In this document: one piece after another, positions 1 to 6,305 of the stretch
Layout: each line of letters opens with the position of its first letter
How positions within the stretch are numbered: position 1 is the first letter of the stretch
Assembly (NCBI GenBank): GCA_016784825.1
Contig: JADHTT010000016.1
Span: 1-9,379 of the forward strand
Source: Campylobacterales bacterium
Lineage (GTDB): Bacteria > Campylobacterota > Campylobacteria > Campylobacterales > Arcobacteraceae
Direction of reading: 5' to 3'
DNA: 9,379 nt
Position numbers and translations under genes: made by a program
Notes under the pieces: generated by a model
Seen by the model: the letters and a program-made list of their open reading frames with translations, nothing else
Told to the model about the DNA's origin: nothing
The model's database searches: none

Positions 1-617
1 ACCTCAGGAATAATAGCAACTGTAATAGCAGAAGTATGTACTCTACCTTGAGTTTCAGTTGCTGGTACTCTTTGAACTCTATGAACACCTGATTCAAATT
101 TCATCTTAGAATAAACAGATTCACCTTTTACAAGGAAAACCATCTCTTTAAATCCGCCAGCTTCAGACTCACTTGAGTTCATTATCTCAGTTTTCCAACC
201 TTGATTTTCCGCAAATTTAATATATGTTCTAAAAAGATCAGCAACAAATAGTCCTGCTTCATCTCCACCTGCACCAGCTCTAAGTTCAATAAATATATTT
301 TTATCGTCATTAGGATCTTTTGGAAGCATAAGAAGTTTAATCTCTTCTTCTAATTCTGGCTTTCTAGACTCTAATTCTTTTAATTCCTCTTTTGCAAGCT
401 CCCCTAATTCAGGATCGTCAAGCATAGATTTATTATCATCAATGTCTGAAATAATTTGATTGTATTCATGTGCAGCATCAACAATTTTTTTAATACTTGA
501 TTGTTCCTTTGCTAGTGCAGTCATTCTTTTAATATCTGACATAACTTCTGGAGAAACTATTAGATCTGTAAGTTCATTATATCTATCTATGAAAGATTGT
601 AATTGTTGTTGTAGCAT
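1..617 (-). CDS. prfA: Peptide chain release factor 1, N-terminal part (partial, C-terminus off window)
   Basis: RF1 recognises UAA and UAG in the ribosomal A site and triggers peptidyl-tRNA hydrolysis. The visible 205 residues start MLQQQLQSF at the ATG complementary to 615-617. A coiled N-terminal helical region comes first, then the RF signature GAGGDEAG near residue 115. The stretch [15 protein letters not shown] holds the Pro-Ala-Thr tripeptide at residues 185-187, which marks RF1 and excludes RF2 (Ser-Pro-Phe). The catalytic GGQ loop lies beyond the window edge; full-length RF1 is about 355 residues, so roughly 40% is missing. A weak Shine-Dalgarno (AGG, complementary to 625-627) precedes the start. 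The gene follows rpsT on the same strand after 74 nt that contain a strong hairpin, so it may be cotranscribed with rpsT with partial attenuation. Identification is secure. Confidence 0.96.
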   Translation of the reverse strand, partial: MLQQQLQSFIDRYNELTDLIVSPEVMSDIKRMTALAKEQSSIKKIVDAAHEYNQIISDIDDNKSMLDDPELGELAKEELKELESRKPELEEEIKLLMLPKDPNDDKNIFIELRAGAGGDEAGLFVADLFRTYIKFAENQGWKTEIMNSSESEAGGFKEMVFLVKGESVYSKMKFESGVHRVQRVPATETQGRVHTSAITVAIIPE

Positions 618-647
618 AAATTTGCCTAGTGTTGGGATATATAAGTG

Positions 648-680
648 TTTATCTAGCTATTTATACAATAGCTAGATAAA
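648..680. repeat. Perfect 13-bp inverted repeat between rpsT and prfA
   Basis: The arms at 648-660 and 668-680 (TTTATCTAGCTAT and its exact complement) enclose a 7-nt loop. The element starts 12 nt after the rpsT stop on the minus strand. The minus-strand continuation past the stem is AAACACTTATAT, not a U run, so this is not a textbook intrinsic terminator. It may protect the 3' end of the rpsT message, act as a processing site, or attenuate read-through into prfA. Confidence 0.75.
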
Positions 681-691
681 AAGAAAGGTGA

Positions 692-952
692 TTAAAGTGC
701 GTTAACTTTTACTTGTAGTCTACTTACTTTTCTAGCAGCAGTTTCTTTTTTTAAGATTCCTCTACTTACGCAGTGGTGGAAGTATTTGTTTGCAGTTTTC
801 ATTGATTCTGCAGCTTTAGTAGTATCATTTGCTTCTATAGCTTCTAATACATCTTTTGTAATGTTTTTGATTCTTGCTTTGTAGAATCTGTTTCTCTCTG
901 TTTTAACAAGAGTTTGTTTAGCTCTTTTTGCAGCTGATTTATGGTTTGCCAT
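692..952 (-). CDS. rpsT: 30S ribosomal protein S20
   Basis: S20 is a primary 16S rRNA binding protein of the 30S subunit. The 86-residue product has the family's typical size and hallmark beginning [13 protein letters not shown]. It is lysine- and arginine-rich and strongly helical throughout, with the conserved segment [25 protein letters not shown] at residues 55-79. The ATG is preceded by the Shine-Dalgarno AAGGA (complementary to 961-965) at 8-nt spacing. It is divergent from glmM and upstream of prfA on the same strand, an arrangement familiar in Campylobacterota. Cysteine 61 is a small lineage detail. In Escherichia coli S20 represses its own translation; nothing in the short leader here shows that directly. 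Confidence 0.97.
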   Translation of the reverse strand: MANHKSAAKRAKQTLVKTERNRFYKARIKNITKDVLEAIEANDTTKAAESMKTANKYFHHCVSRGILKKETAARKVSRLQVKVNAL

Positions 953-972
953 ATTGCTAATCCTTAGTATTA

Positions 973-978
973 TTTATA
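973..978 (-). promoter_or_regulatory. Candidate -10 element for rpsT
   Basis: The minus strand reads TATAAA here, about 20 nt upstream of the rpsT start and just before its Shine-Dalgarno. No convincing -35 box is seen, which is usual for housekeeping promoters in Campylobacterota. In such AT-rich sequence the exact element is uncertain. Confidence 0.35.
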
Positions 979-1064
979 ATTTTGTTCGGAATGGTACTTA
1001 AATAGTGCTTAAACTAAGCTTTGGTTAAAGTTTCTAATTATGTCATATCATTAACAACTTATTA

Positions 1065-1073
1065 TGTTATAAT
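1065..1073 (+). promoter_or_regulatory. Extended -10 promoter for glmM-lspA
   Basis: TGT followed by TATAAT forms a perfect extended -10 element (TGn-TATAAT), 34 nt before the glmM ATG. This predicts a start of transcription near 1080. No TTGACA-like -35 box is present at the right distance. The hexamer is embedded in a 7-bp inverted repeat, ATTATGT(N7)ACATAAT at 1061-1081, which could be an operator. Confidence 0.55.
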
Positions 1074-1107
1074 CACATAATTAATTAGATATAGGGGTAC
1101 TTAATAG

Positions 1108-2454
1108 ATGCAAAAATTATTTGGAACTGATGGCATTAGAGGAAAGGCTGGTACTTTCCTTGATGCTATAACAGCATTGAAGCTTGCTCAAGCAGTTGGT
1201 GTTTATTTTAAAAATAACTCAAGAGCTAAAAGAGGGAAAATCCTTCTTGGTAAAGATACAAGAAGAAGTGGATATATGATAGAAAATGCACTCGTATCTG
1301 GTCTTACATCTGTAGGGTTTGATGTAATACAAATAGGTCCAATGCCTACACCTGCTATTGCTTATTTAACTGAATCAATGAGATGTGATGCAGGTATTAT
1401 GTTAAGTGCGTCACATAATTCTTTTGAAGATAATGGTGTAAAGTTTTTCAATTGTAAGGGTGATAAGCTAAGTGTAGATATTGAGAATGAAATAGAAAAG
1501 ATATATTATGATACAAAGCTTTTAATTTCATCTCAAGTAACAGATAAAAATATTGGTAAAGCAAAAAGAATTGATGATGTAATTGGAAGATATATTGTAT
1601 CTATTAAAAGTTCTTTGCCTACAGGTATGAATTTAGAAGGACTAAGAATTGTATTAGATTGTGCTAATGGTGCTGCTTATAAAGTTGGTCCAACAATTTT
1701 TGAGGAGCTTGGTGCTGATTTAATTGTGATAAATGATAAACCAGACGGGTTTAATATAAACGATGGAAGTGGTGCATTACATCCACAAAAACTTGCTAAG
1801 CAAGTAAAAGAATTTAGAGCAGATATTGGTATAGCATTAGATGGTGATGCTGATAGACTAGTAGTCGTAGATGAAAATGGTGATACTATTGATGGCGATA
1901 AGTTAATAGGTGCTATGGCTGTGTCTTTAAATAATCAAAATAAACTTCCGTCAAAAGCATGTGTCGCAACTGTTATGAGTAATATATCACTTGAAAACTA
2001 TTTAAAAGATAATGGTATAGAACTTTTTAGATCTAATGTTGGAGATAAGTATGTTCTGGAAGTTATGAAGGATAAAGGGATCAATTTTGGTGGTGAACAA
2101 AGTGGACATATTATATTTAGCGATGTAGCCAAAACTGGTGATGGTTTGGCTTCTGCTTTGCAGGTGCTAGCTATGATTATCCAAAGTGGCAAAAAAGCTA
2201 GCGAAGTTTTAAATCCATTTGAATTGTCTCCTCAAATTCTAAAAAATCTAATTGTAGAAGAGAAGAAGCCTTTAGATCAAATAGATGGCTTAGAAGAGCT
2301 ATTAAATGAATTTAGAGAAAAAGGTTTACGAGATTTGATTAGATATTCTGGTACAGAAAATAAGATAAGATTACTTCTTGAAGGCTCAAATGAAAAAGAT
2401 GTACAAGAGTGTATGAACAGCTTGGTAGAATTTATAAAACAAAAACTATGCTAA
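1108..2454 (+). CDS. glmM: Phosphoglucosamine mutase
   Basis: GlmM converts glucosamine-6-phosphate to glucosamine-1-phosphate in the cytoplasm, the second step towards UDP-GlcNAc for peptidoglycan and LPS. The 448 residues match family length. The active-site loop reads LSASHN, with the phosphorylated serine expected at Ser102. The Mg-binding loop DGDADR is at 245-250, the sugar-binding loop GGEQSGH at 328-334, and the phosphate-binding loop RYSGTEN at 412-418. The N-terminus [15 protein letters not shown] is typical. The ATG has a Shine-Dalgarno AGGGG at 1093-1097. The last seven bases overlap the lspA start, so the two are cotranscribed and probably translationally coupled. Enzymes of this family are activated by autophosphorylation or phosphorylation of the active serine. 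Confidence 0.97.
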   Translation: MQKLFGTDGIRGKAGTFLDAITALKLAQAVGVYFKNNSRAKRGKILLGKDTRRSGYMIENALVSGLTSVGFDVIQIGPMPTPAIAYLTESMRCDAGIMLSASHNSFEDNGVKFFNCKGDKLSVDIENEIEKIYYDTKLLISSQVTDKNIGKAKRIDDVIGRYIVSIKSSLPTGMNLEGLRIVLDCANGAAYKVGPTIFEELGADLIVINDKPDGFNINDGSGALHPQKLAKQVKEFRADIGIALDGDADRLVVVDENGDTIDGDKLIGAMAVSLNNQNKLPSKACVATVMSNISLENYLKDNGIELFRSNVGDKYVLEVMKDKGINFGGEQSGHIIFSDVAKTGDGLASALQVLAMIIQSGKKASEVLNPFELSPQILKNLIVEEKKPLDQIDGLEELLNEFREKGLRDLIRYSGTENKIRLLLEGSNEKDVQECMNSLVEFIKQKLC

Positions 2455-2900
2455 AAAAACTTTATATTGTAGTAGCAATATTTATTGTATCTGTAATTGT
2501 AGATCAATATATTAAATCTATTTTTGTAGATGGTTTTGTGTGGCATAGTGATTGTATATCTTTAGTGCTAGCATATAATAAAGGTGTAGCATTTTCAATG
2601 TTTGCCTTTTTAGCGTCATATTTGAAATATATTCAAATATTACTTGTAACTGGAATAATAATATATTTAATAAATAACAAAGATATATTTATACAATATT
2701 ACATTCCTATTGCGTTATTTTTATCAGGAGCAATAAGTAATATTTATGATAGATTTATCCACATAGGTGTAGTAGACTATGTTTATTGGCATTGTAAATT
2801 TGATTTTGCAATTTTTAATTTGGCAGATGTATTAATAGACTTAAGTATAGTAATGGTTTTATATATTAGCTATAAAGAGTCGAAAAAAGATAAAATTTAA
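2448..2900 (+). CDS. lspA: Lipoprotein signal peptidase (signal peptidase II)
   Basis: LspA is the inner-membrane aspartyl protease that removes signal peptides from diacylated prolipoproteins. I chose the ATG at 2448 (MLKKLYIVV, 150 residues), not the ATG at 2409, because 2409 would add 13 hydrophilic residues not expected in the family and lies deep inside glmM. The four hydrophobic segments expected are visible. Conserved boxes are VDQYIK (Asp19), NKGVAFS from residue 44, NIYDR with catalytic Asp101, and FNLAD with catalytic Asp127. No good Shine-Dalgarno precedes 2448; the 7-nt overlap with glmM points to coupled translation. Two likely substrates are encoded downstream, the lipoproteins at 3924 and 4093. 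Confidence 0.95.
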   Translation: MLKKLYIVVAIFIVSVIVDQYIKSIFVDGFVWHSDCISLVLAYNKGVAFSMFAFLASYLKYIQILLVTGIIIYLINNKDIFIQYYIPIALFLSGAISNIYDRFIHIGVVDYVYWHCKFDFAIFNLADVLIDLSIVMVLYISYKESKKDKI

Positions 2901-2918
2901 AATTTACTCAATTTACCC

Positions 2919-2947
2919 TTGACAAATAAAGGAAAATAAAGTACAAT
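2919..2947 (+). promoter_or_regulatory. Strong sigma-70 promoter for the tRNA operon
   Basis: TTGACA at 2919-2924 and TACAAT at 2942-2947 are separated by exactly 17 nt, a near-consensus sigma-70 promoter. It predicts transcription from about 2954, twenty bases before tRNA-Pro. It is the only promoter in the window with a consensus -35 box, fitting the high expression of stable RNA. Two tandem 9-mers (AATTTACTC, AATTTACCC) at 2901-2918 abut the -35 and, being A/T-rich, could act as an UP element. Confidence 0.8.
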
Positions 2948-2973
2948 TCCATCCACATTTAAGTAATGTATGT

Positions 2974-3050
2974 CGGAGCGTAGCGCAGCCTGGTAGCGCA
3001 CCTGGTTTGGGACCAGGGGGTCGGAGGTTCGAACCCTCTCGCTCCGACCA
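2974..3050 (+). tRNA. tRNA-Pro (anticodon TGG)
   Basis: A 77-nt cloverleaf with encoded CCA. Acceptor CGGAGCG (2974-2980) pairs with CGCTCCG (3040-3046), followed by A73 and CCA. The anticodon stem CCTGG/CCAGG encloses the loop TTTGGGA with anticodon TGG at 3008-3010. The T-loop is TTCGAAC. C1-G72 and A73 are the usual bacterial tRNA-Pro identity features. First gene of a four-tRNA operon. Confidence 0.97.
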
Positions 3051-3090
3051 CTTTTATTTAAATTTTTTATATGTTAGAAACGATTTTCAT

Positions 3091-3168
3091 GGTAGGTATA
3101 GCTCAGTCGGTTAGAGCGTCTGGTTGTGGTTCAGAAGGTCGCCGGTTCGATTCCGGTTACTTACCCCA
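3091..3168 (+). tRNA. tRNA-His (anticodon GTG)
   Basis: A 78-nt gene with the histidine hallmark, an extra 5' G (3091) facing C73 (3165), then encoded CCA at 3166-3168. The acceptor 3092-3098 pairs with 3158-3164 with one G-U. The anticodon stem TCTGG/TCAGA holds the loop TTGTGGT with anticodon GTG at 3126-3128. Second gene of the tRNA operon, 40 nt after tRNA-Pro. Confidence 0.96.
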
Positions 3169-3182
3169 TTTTAAGTTTTTAA

Positions 3183-3191
3183 TGATATAAT
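3183..3191 (+). promoter_or_regulatory. Possible internal extended -10 promoter before tRNA-Arg
   Basis: TGA followed by TATAAT (3186-3191) matches an extended -10 element, with a T-rich stretch TTTAAGTTTTT just upstream. It would start transcription near 3198, five bases before tRNA-Arg. It could supply Arg and Leu tRNAs independently of the main promoter, or be chance in AT-rich spacer. Confidence 0.35.
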
Positions 3192-3202
3192 TCCAAATAT
3201 AT

Positions 3203-3279
<77 letters not shown>

Positions 3280-3282
3280 TTT

Positions 3283-3417
3283 TTTTGTTATCAATTAACT
3301 ACATTTATGCGGATGTGGTGAAATTGGTAGACACGCCAGACTTAGGATCTGGTGCCTAACGGTGTGGAGGTTCGAGTCCTCTCATCCGCACCATTGTGTA
3401 GTTAGTTGATAGCAAAA
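3283..3417 (+). other. 21-bp inverted repeat enclosing tRNA-Leu (predicted precursor stem)
   Basis: Arms at 3283-3303 and 3397-3417 are complementary over 21 positions: 19 Watson-Crick pairs plus two that become G-U pairs in RNA (3295/3405 and 3288/3412). Only a 5-nt leader (3304-3308) and a 3-nt trailer (3394-3396) separate the helix from the mature tRNA. The right arm ends 2 nt before the operon terminator. The shape resembles the long stems around rRNAs that RNase III cuts. Inference: it folds in the precursor and directs processing or 3'-end protection of tRNA-Leu. Confidence 0.75.
3309..3393 (+). tRNA. tRNA-Leu (anticodon TAG)
   Basis: An 85-nt class II tRNA with long variable arm and encoded CCA. 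Acceptor GCGGATG (3309-3315) pairs with CATCCGC (3383-3389), then A73 and CCA. The anticodon stem CCAGA/TCTGG encloses CTTAGGA with anticodon TAG at 3343-3345, reading CUN leucine codons. The variable arm is TGCCTAACGGTGT. Last gene of the operon. Confidence 0.97.
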
Positions 3418-3419
3418 TG

Positions 3420-3445
3420 AAAGCCCCTCAAGTAGGGGCTTTTTT
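3420..3445 (+). terminator. Intrinsic terminator of the tRNA operon
   Basis: AAAGCCCCT (3420-3428) pairs perfectly with AGGGGCTTT (3434-3442) around the loop CAAGT, and the stem runs into six T at 3440-3445. This is the clearest terminator in the window. Because the stem is flanked by A on one side and T on the other it could also stop minus-strand transcription, useful for the convergent thioesterase gene ending at 3465. Confidence 0.92.
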
Positions 3446-3464
3446 AATGTATATAATTATCTAT

Positions 3465-3857
3465 TTATACTTCTTTGTTTAGAATATGCTTTGTTAAAGT
3501 AGCAGTATAGAATAAACCTTTAAACACAGCCTTTTCATTTACATTACCTATAACTTCAATACTATTTTTAATACCATCATTATTAATAATATTAGCTTCA
3601 AAGATAATTGTATCACCTAGTTGTACTGGTGCTAAAAACTTAGTCTCACTTTTAGCTAATACAACATATGGATCATTCACCGCAGCCATAGCAGCAAAAT
3701 CTGCGGCACAAAATGCAAAACCACCATGTATTAAGCCTTGACAATCCGCTACCATAAAATCTTTTGTAATTAATTCCACTTTTGAGTAAGCAGGCTTTAA
3801 TTCTATAACTTTACCATTGATATCATTATTTAGTTTTAGATGAGTATTTAATTCCAT
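3465..3857 (-). CDS. Hotdog-fold thioesterase-like protein
   Basis: A 130-residue single hotdog domain of the PaaI/4HBT-like superfamily, members of which bind or hydrolyse acyl-CoA thioesters. The core segment at residues 44-75 (HGGFAFCAADFAAMAAVND, then AKSETKFLAPVQLGD) fits the central helix and following strands of the fold. I chose the ATG complementary to 3855-3857 because AAGGGA sits just upstream. A longer frame up to 3941 would add a spurious 28-residue hydrophobic leader and overlap the divergent lipoprotein gene. From memory it resembles the Campylobacter Cj0977 / Helicobacter HP0420 group, some of which are thought to bind acyl-CoA without clear catalysis; that assignment is tentative. 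No signal peptide, so cytosolic. Substrate unknown. Confidence 0.8.
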   Translation of the reverse strand: MELNTHLKLNNDINGKVIELKPAYSKVELITKDFMVADCQGLIHGGFAFCAADFAAMAAVNDPYVVLAKSETKFLAPVQLGDTIIFEANIINNDGIKNSIEVIGNVNEKAVFKGLFYTATLTKHILNKEV

Positions 3858-3877
3858 TATATCCCTTTTATAAGTAT

Positions 3878-3892
3878 TGTATATATTATACA
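3878..3892. promoter_or_regulatory. Divergent promoter region with small palindrome (thioesterase / lipoprotein)
   Basis: On the minus strand TATAAT (complement of 3885-3890) is a good -10 for the thioesterase gene, about 30 nt from its start. The same bases lie in a 6-bp inverted repeat TGTATA-TAT-TATACA. The plus strand also offers TATATT at 3882-3887 as a -10 for the lipoprotein operon. Overlapping divergent -10 elements or an operator are both possible. Confidence 0.4.
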
Positions 3893-3923
3893 GTAAAATG
3901 ACAAAAATAATTAGGAAGTGATA

Positions 3924-4112
3924 TTGAAAAATATAAAACATATAGTACTTTGTACGGTAGTAGCAGTATTATTTAGTGGATGTATAGTTGGTGATGTTGT
4001 TGCATTACCATTTAGGGTGACAGGTGCAGTTGTCAATGTGATTGCTCCAGATGTAGTTGGAGATACTATTACAGATATTGGAGATGTAGCTGATGCTGCG
4101 ATACCTTTCTAG
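3924..4112 (+). CDS. Small lipoprotein, function unknown
   Basis: A 62-residue prolipoprotein starting at a TTG. The Shine-Dalgarno AGGAAG (3913-3918) would overlap a GTG at 3918, so the TTG six bases after it is the better start. Residues 1-20 form a classic lipoprotein signal: MKNIKH, a hydrophobic core, then the lipobox LFSGC with Cys20 as the acylated residue. The mature part is only 43 residues and reads as two loosely similar halves, VGDVVALPF and VGD...DAAIPF. It has few charged residues except Asp. I know no function; short lipoproteins with a GDVVALPF-like core seem familiar from proteobacterial genomes. First gene of a likely three-gene operon; its end overlaps the next gene by 20 nt. 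LspA encoded upstream would process it. Confidence 0.75.
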   Translation: MKNIKHIVLCTVVAVLFSGCIVGDVVALPFRVTGAVVNVIAPDVVGDTITDIGDVADAAIPF

Positions 4113-4566
4113 ACTTTTTGTACTTCTTGCACTAGTTTTTGTAGTGCCATCTTGCGCAATGGATGAAGTATATCTATTGCCTAAAGATACAAAGAAAGTA
4201 CAGAAGCAAATAGTTCATCTTTTTGATAACAGTACAAGTAGTATTGATATTGCTATGTATAATTTCAAATATAAGAAATTTATAAAAGCATTAAAAAGAG
4301 CATCTAAAAGAGATATTGATATAAATTTATATCTAGATAGTAAGAAAGCAAAAGAATCTAAGATAGATTTTATTAAATATAAAACTTTTGATAAAAAACT
4401 ACATATTAAAGCAGCATTATTTGATAATAAAACTATAGTATTTGGTAGTGCAAATTGGAAAAAAGAATCATTTGACGAAAATTTAGAGGTGGTATATATC
4501 ACCGATGATAAAAAAATAGTAAAGAAATTTAAAAAAATATTTCAAGAATTAAAAGAAAAGAATTAG
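4093..4566 (+). CDS. Phospholipase D-superfamily nuclease-like lipoprotein (single HKD motif)
   Basis: A 157-residue protein with a lipoprotein-type signal (residues 1-20, lipobox-like VPSC, Cys21) and one phospholipase D domain. The HKD motif is HIKAALFD with His104, Lys106 and Asp111, followed by GSAN (118-121) and EN (129-130), as in single-motif nucleases that act as dimers, such as Nuc. Helicobacter pylori NucT (HP0323) is an envelope member implicated in DNA uptake, and this may be its counterpart. The central region is very lysine-rich, suiting nucleic-acid binding. The ATG at 4093 follows an in-frame stop by one codon and has GGAG at 4080-4083. It overlaps the upstream lipoprotein gene, so translation is probably coupled. 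Predicted location: membrane-anchored, outside the cytoplasm. The domain is secure; substrate is inferred. Confidence 0.85.
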   Translation: MLRYLSRLFVLLALVFVVPSCAMDEVYLLPKDTKKVQKQIVHLFDNSTSSIDIAMYNFKYKKFIKALKRASKRDIDINLYLDSKKAKESKIDFIKYKTFDKKLHIKAALFDNKTIVFGSANWKKESFDENLEVVYITDDKKIVKKFKKIFQELKEKN

Positions 4567-4576
4567 GAAGTTAACT

Positions 4577-5776
4577 ATGTTAAGTATAGCAGTTATAGGA
4601 TATTGTATATATTTTTTAGTATCAGTATATACATCATTTATGCAAATAGCATATGTAAAAGATGCAAAAAAACAAAAAGCGGTGATTTTAGAAGAGTCTA
4701 AATTTGAAGAGGCAGGGAATTATGCCGTTGAAAGTCAAAATTTAGCTTTATTATCAACAATATATGATTTTGTATTGTTCTTTATATGGATTGGTTTTGG
4801 ATTACAGTTTTTAGATAGTGCAACAGGTTCATTAATAGGATGGCAAAAAGCAGTAGTATTTATAGATCTATTTATAATAATAAATTGGATTTTAGGATTA
4901 CCATTTGAGCTATATAGTACATTTAAATTAGATAAAAAATATGGCTTCTCTAATATGACACCATCTTTATATATTAAAGATACAATCAAAACAGGAATAT
5001 TATTTTTAATATTTGGTAGTGGTGTGATTGCTGCTATTAGCTTAATAATAGAAAATTTTGAGTCATGGTGGATATATGGATTTGTATTTATATTTGCTGT
5101 AATATTAGTGATTAATATGGTTTATCCACTTGTGCGTGATAAGATGTTTGATAAATTTGAAAAGTTAAAAGATGAAGAACTTGAATCTAAAATAGAGAAA
5201 CTACTTGACGAAGTTGGATTTAAATCAAGTGGAGTATTTAGTGTAGATGCTAGTAAAAGAGATAATAGATTAAATGCATATTTTGGTGGTCTAGGTTCTA
5301 CAAAAAGAGTAGTACTATTTGATACGCTAGTACAGAAGTTATCTCATAATGAACTTCTAGCTGTCCTTGGACATGAATTGGGTCATTTTAAAAATGGTGA
5401 TATTTTAAAGAATATAGGTATTATGGGTGTAGTGATGTTTATATTTTTTGCAATCTTTGGAAATCTTCCTGATGAATTATTTTTACAAATGCATTTATCA
5501 AATGAACCATATGCAATAATACTAGTATTTATGATGTTTAGTCCAATATTGTCCTTTTTCTTAATGCCATTAATATCATTAATTAGTAGACACAATGAAT
5601 ATGCTGCTGATGAATTTGGATCTAACTTAAGTAGTAAAGATGATCTTGTAAATGCACTATTGAAATTAGCAAATGAAAATAAGTCATTTCCATTATCTCA
5701 TCCAATTTATATATTTTTTTACTATTCTCATCCACCATTAGTAGAACGATTAAAGGAGTTAGGCTATAAAATATAG
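4577..5776 (+). CDS. M48-family membrane zinc metalloprotease (Ste24/CAAX protease 1-like)
   Basis: A 399-residue integral membrane protease. Zinc ligands are His266 and His270 in HELGH, with catalytic Glu267, and Glu341 in NEYAAD. The Ste24-type N-terminal half is present: several membrane helices and the motif KYGFSNMTPSLYIKDTIK at 120-137. Also typical are NAYFGGLG (233-240) before the active site and SHPPLVERL near the C-terminus. Family members cleave membrane or envelope proteins; bacteria lack farnesylated CAAX substrates, so the role is probably protein quality control. The ATG is preceded by AGGAAG at 4565-4570, which overlaps the stop of the nuclease gene, so it is the third gene of that operon. 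It ends one base from the convergent rimM stop, with no visible terminator. Confidence 0.93.
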   Translation: MLSIAVIGYCIYFLVSVYTSFMQIAYVKDAKKQKAVILEESKFEEAGNYAVESQNLALLSTIYDFVLFFIWIGFGLQFLDSATGSLIGWQKAVVFIDLFIIINWILGLPFELYSTFKLDKKYGFSNMTPSLYIKDTIKTGILFLIFGSGVIAAISLIIENFESWWIYGFVFIFAVILVINMVYPLVRDKMFDKFEKLKDEELESKIEKLLDEVGFKSSGVFSVDASKRDNRLNAYFGGLGSTKRVVLFDTLVQKLSHNELLAVLGHELGHFKNGDILKNIGIMGVVMFIFFAIFGNLPDELFLQMHLSNEPYAIILVFMMFSPILSFFLMPLISLISRHNEYAADEFGSNLSSKDDLVNALLKLANENKSFPLSHPIYIFFYYSHPPLVERLKELGYKI

Positions 5777-5777
5777 T

Positions 5778-6305
5778 CTAGCTATTTTCTAGTATTTCAA
5801 TTGCTTTTGAAGTTTGTAGAGTTTTTGTTGTAGTATCAACACTTAAAATATATTGATCAACATAAGGGATCATAAATGTTTTTGGTAGATCTTTTTGTAT
5901 TAATTCTTTAGTTGTAGCTATCTCAAGATAGTCAGTATCTCCATATCTATGGATATCTTTTACTCTACCTAATGTAGTATCTGCATCAATAATTATACTA
6001 TCTATAATATCAAACCAGAAGAATTGTTTGTTTGATAAATTACATATTGCTTTTGAATCTTCTGTAGTTGTAAACACTTCTTTGTTTATTAACTTTCTAG
6101 CTATATCGCAATTATCAAAGTCTTTAAACTTTACTACATCTCTTTTTTTATTATAACTTTCTATAGTAACTGTTGTATTATTTGATAGTGTAAATGTAGC
6201 ATCTTTTTTAAACTGTTCTGGGAAGTCTGTGTCTAAGTGAAGTTTTAGTTCACCATGAAGTCCGACCGTTTTACCGATCTTTGCAATATAAATTTTATCT
6301 TGCAT
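5778..6305 (-). CDS. rimM: 16S rRNA processing / 30S maturation factor RimM
   Basis: RimM assists late maturation of the 30S head and binds S19. The 175 residues carry the N-terminal RimM barrel signature IAKIGKTVGLHGELKLHL at 8-25, and a C-terminal PRC-barrel portion including GRVKDIHRYGDTDYLEI and MIPYVDQYI. Length is typical. The start is the ATG complementary to 6303-6305, overlapping the end of khpA by 11 nt. No Shine-Dalgarno is evident, so translation is probably coupled. It is the last gene of the ffh operon here. In Campylobacter jejuni and many other bacteria trmD and rplS come next, but here the next gene is convergent. Confidence 0.94.
   Translation of the reverse strand: MQDKIYIAKIGKTVGLHGELKLHLDTDFPEQFKKDATFTLSNNTTVTIESYNKKRDVVKFKDFDNCDIARKLINKEVFTTTEDSKAICNLSNKQFFWFDIIDSIIIDADTTLGRVKDIHRYGDTDYLEIATTKELIQKDLPKTFMIPYVDQYILSVDTTTKTLQTSKAIEILENS

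Noticed and set aside
460..675. 71-residue plus-strand frame over prfA
   Set aside because: It is antisense to a clear RF1 coding region and crosses the rpsT-prfA hairpin.
2409..2447. Upstream ATG giving a 163-residue LspA
   Set aside because: It would add 13 hydrophilic residues before the first membrane helix and start inside glmM; the ATG at 2448 fits family length and a 7-nt overlap.
3858..3941. 28-residue hydrophobic N-terminal extension of the thioesterase
   Set aside because: It crosses its own likely promoter and overlaps the divergent lipoprotein gene; the start at 3857 has a good Shine-Dalgarno.
4215..4502. 95-residue open frame antisense to the nuclease gene
   Set aside because: It is a shadow of a lysine- and isoleucine-rich gene, with no ribosome binding site or recognisable domain.
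5777..5787. TCTAGCTATTT shared with the rpsT-prfA hairpin (652-662)
   Set aside because: The second copy has no matching inverted arm, so an 11-base coincidence in AT-rich sequence is the simpler reading.
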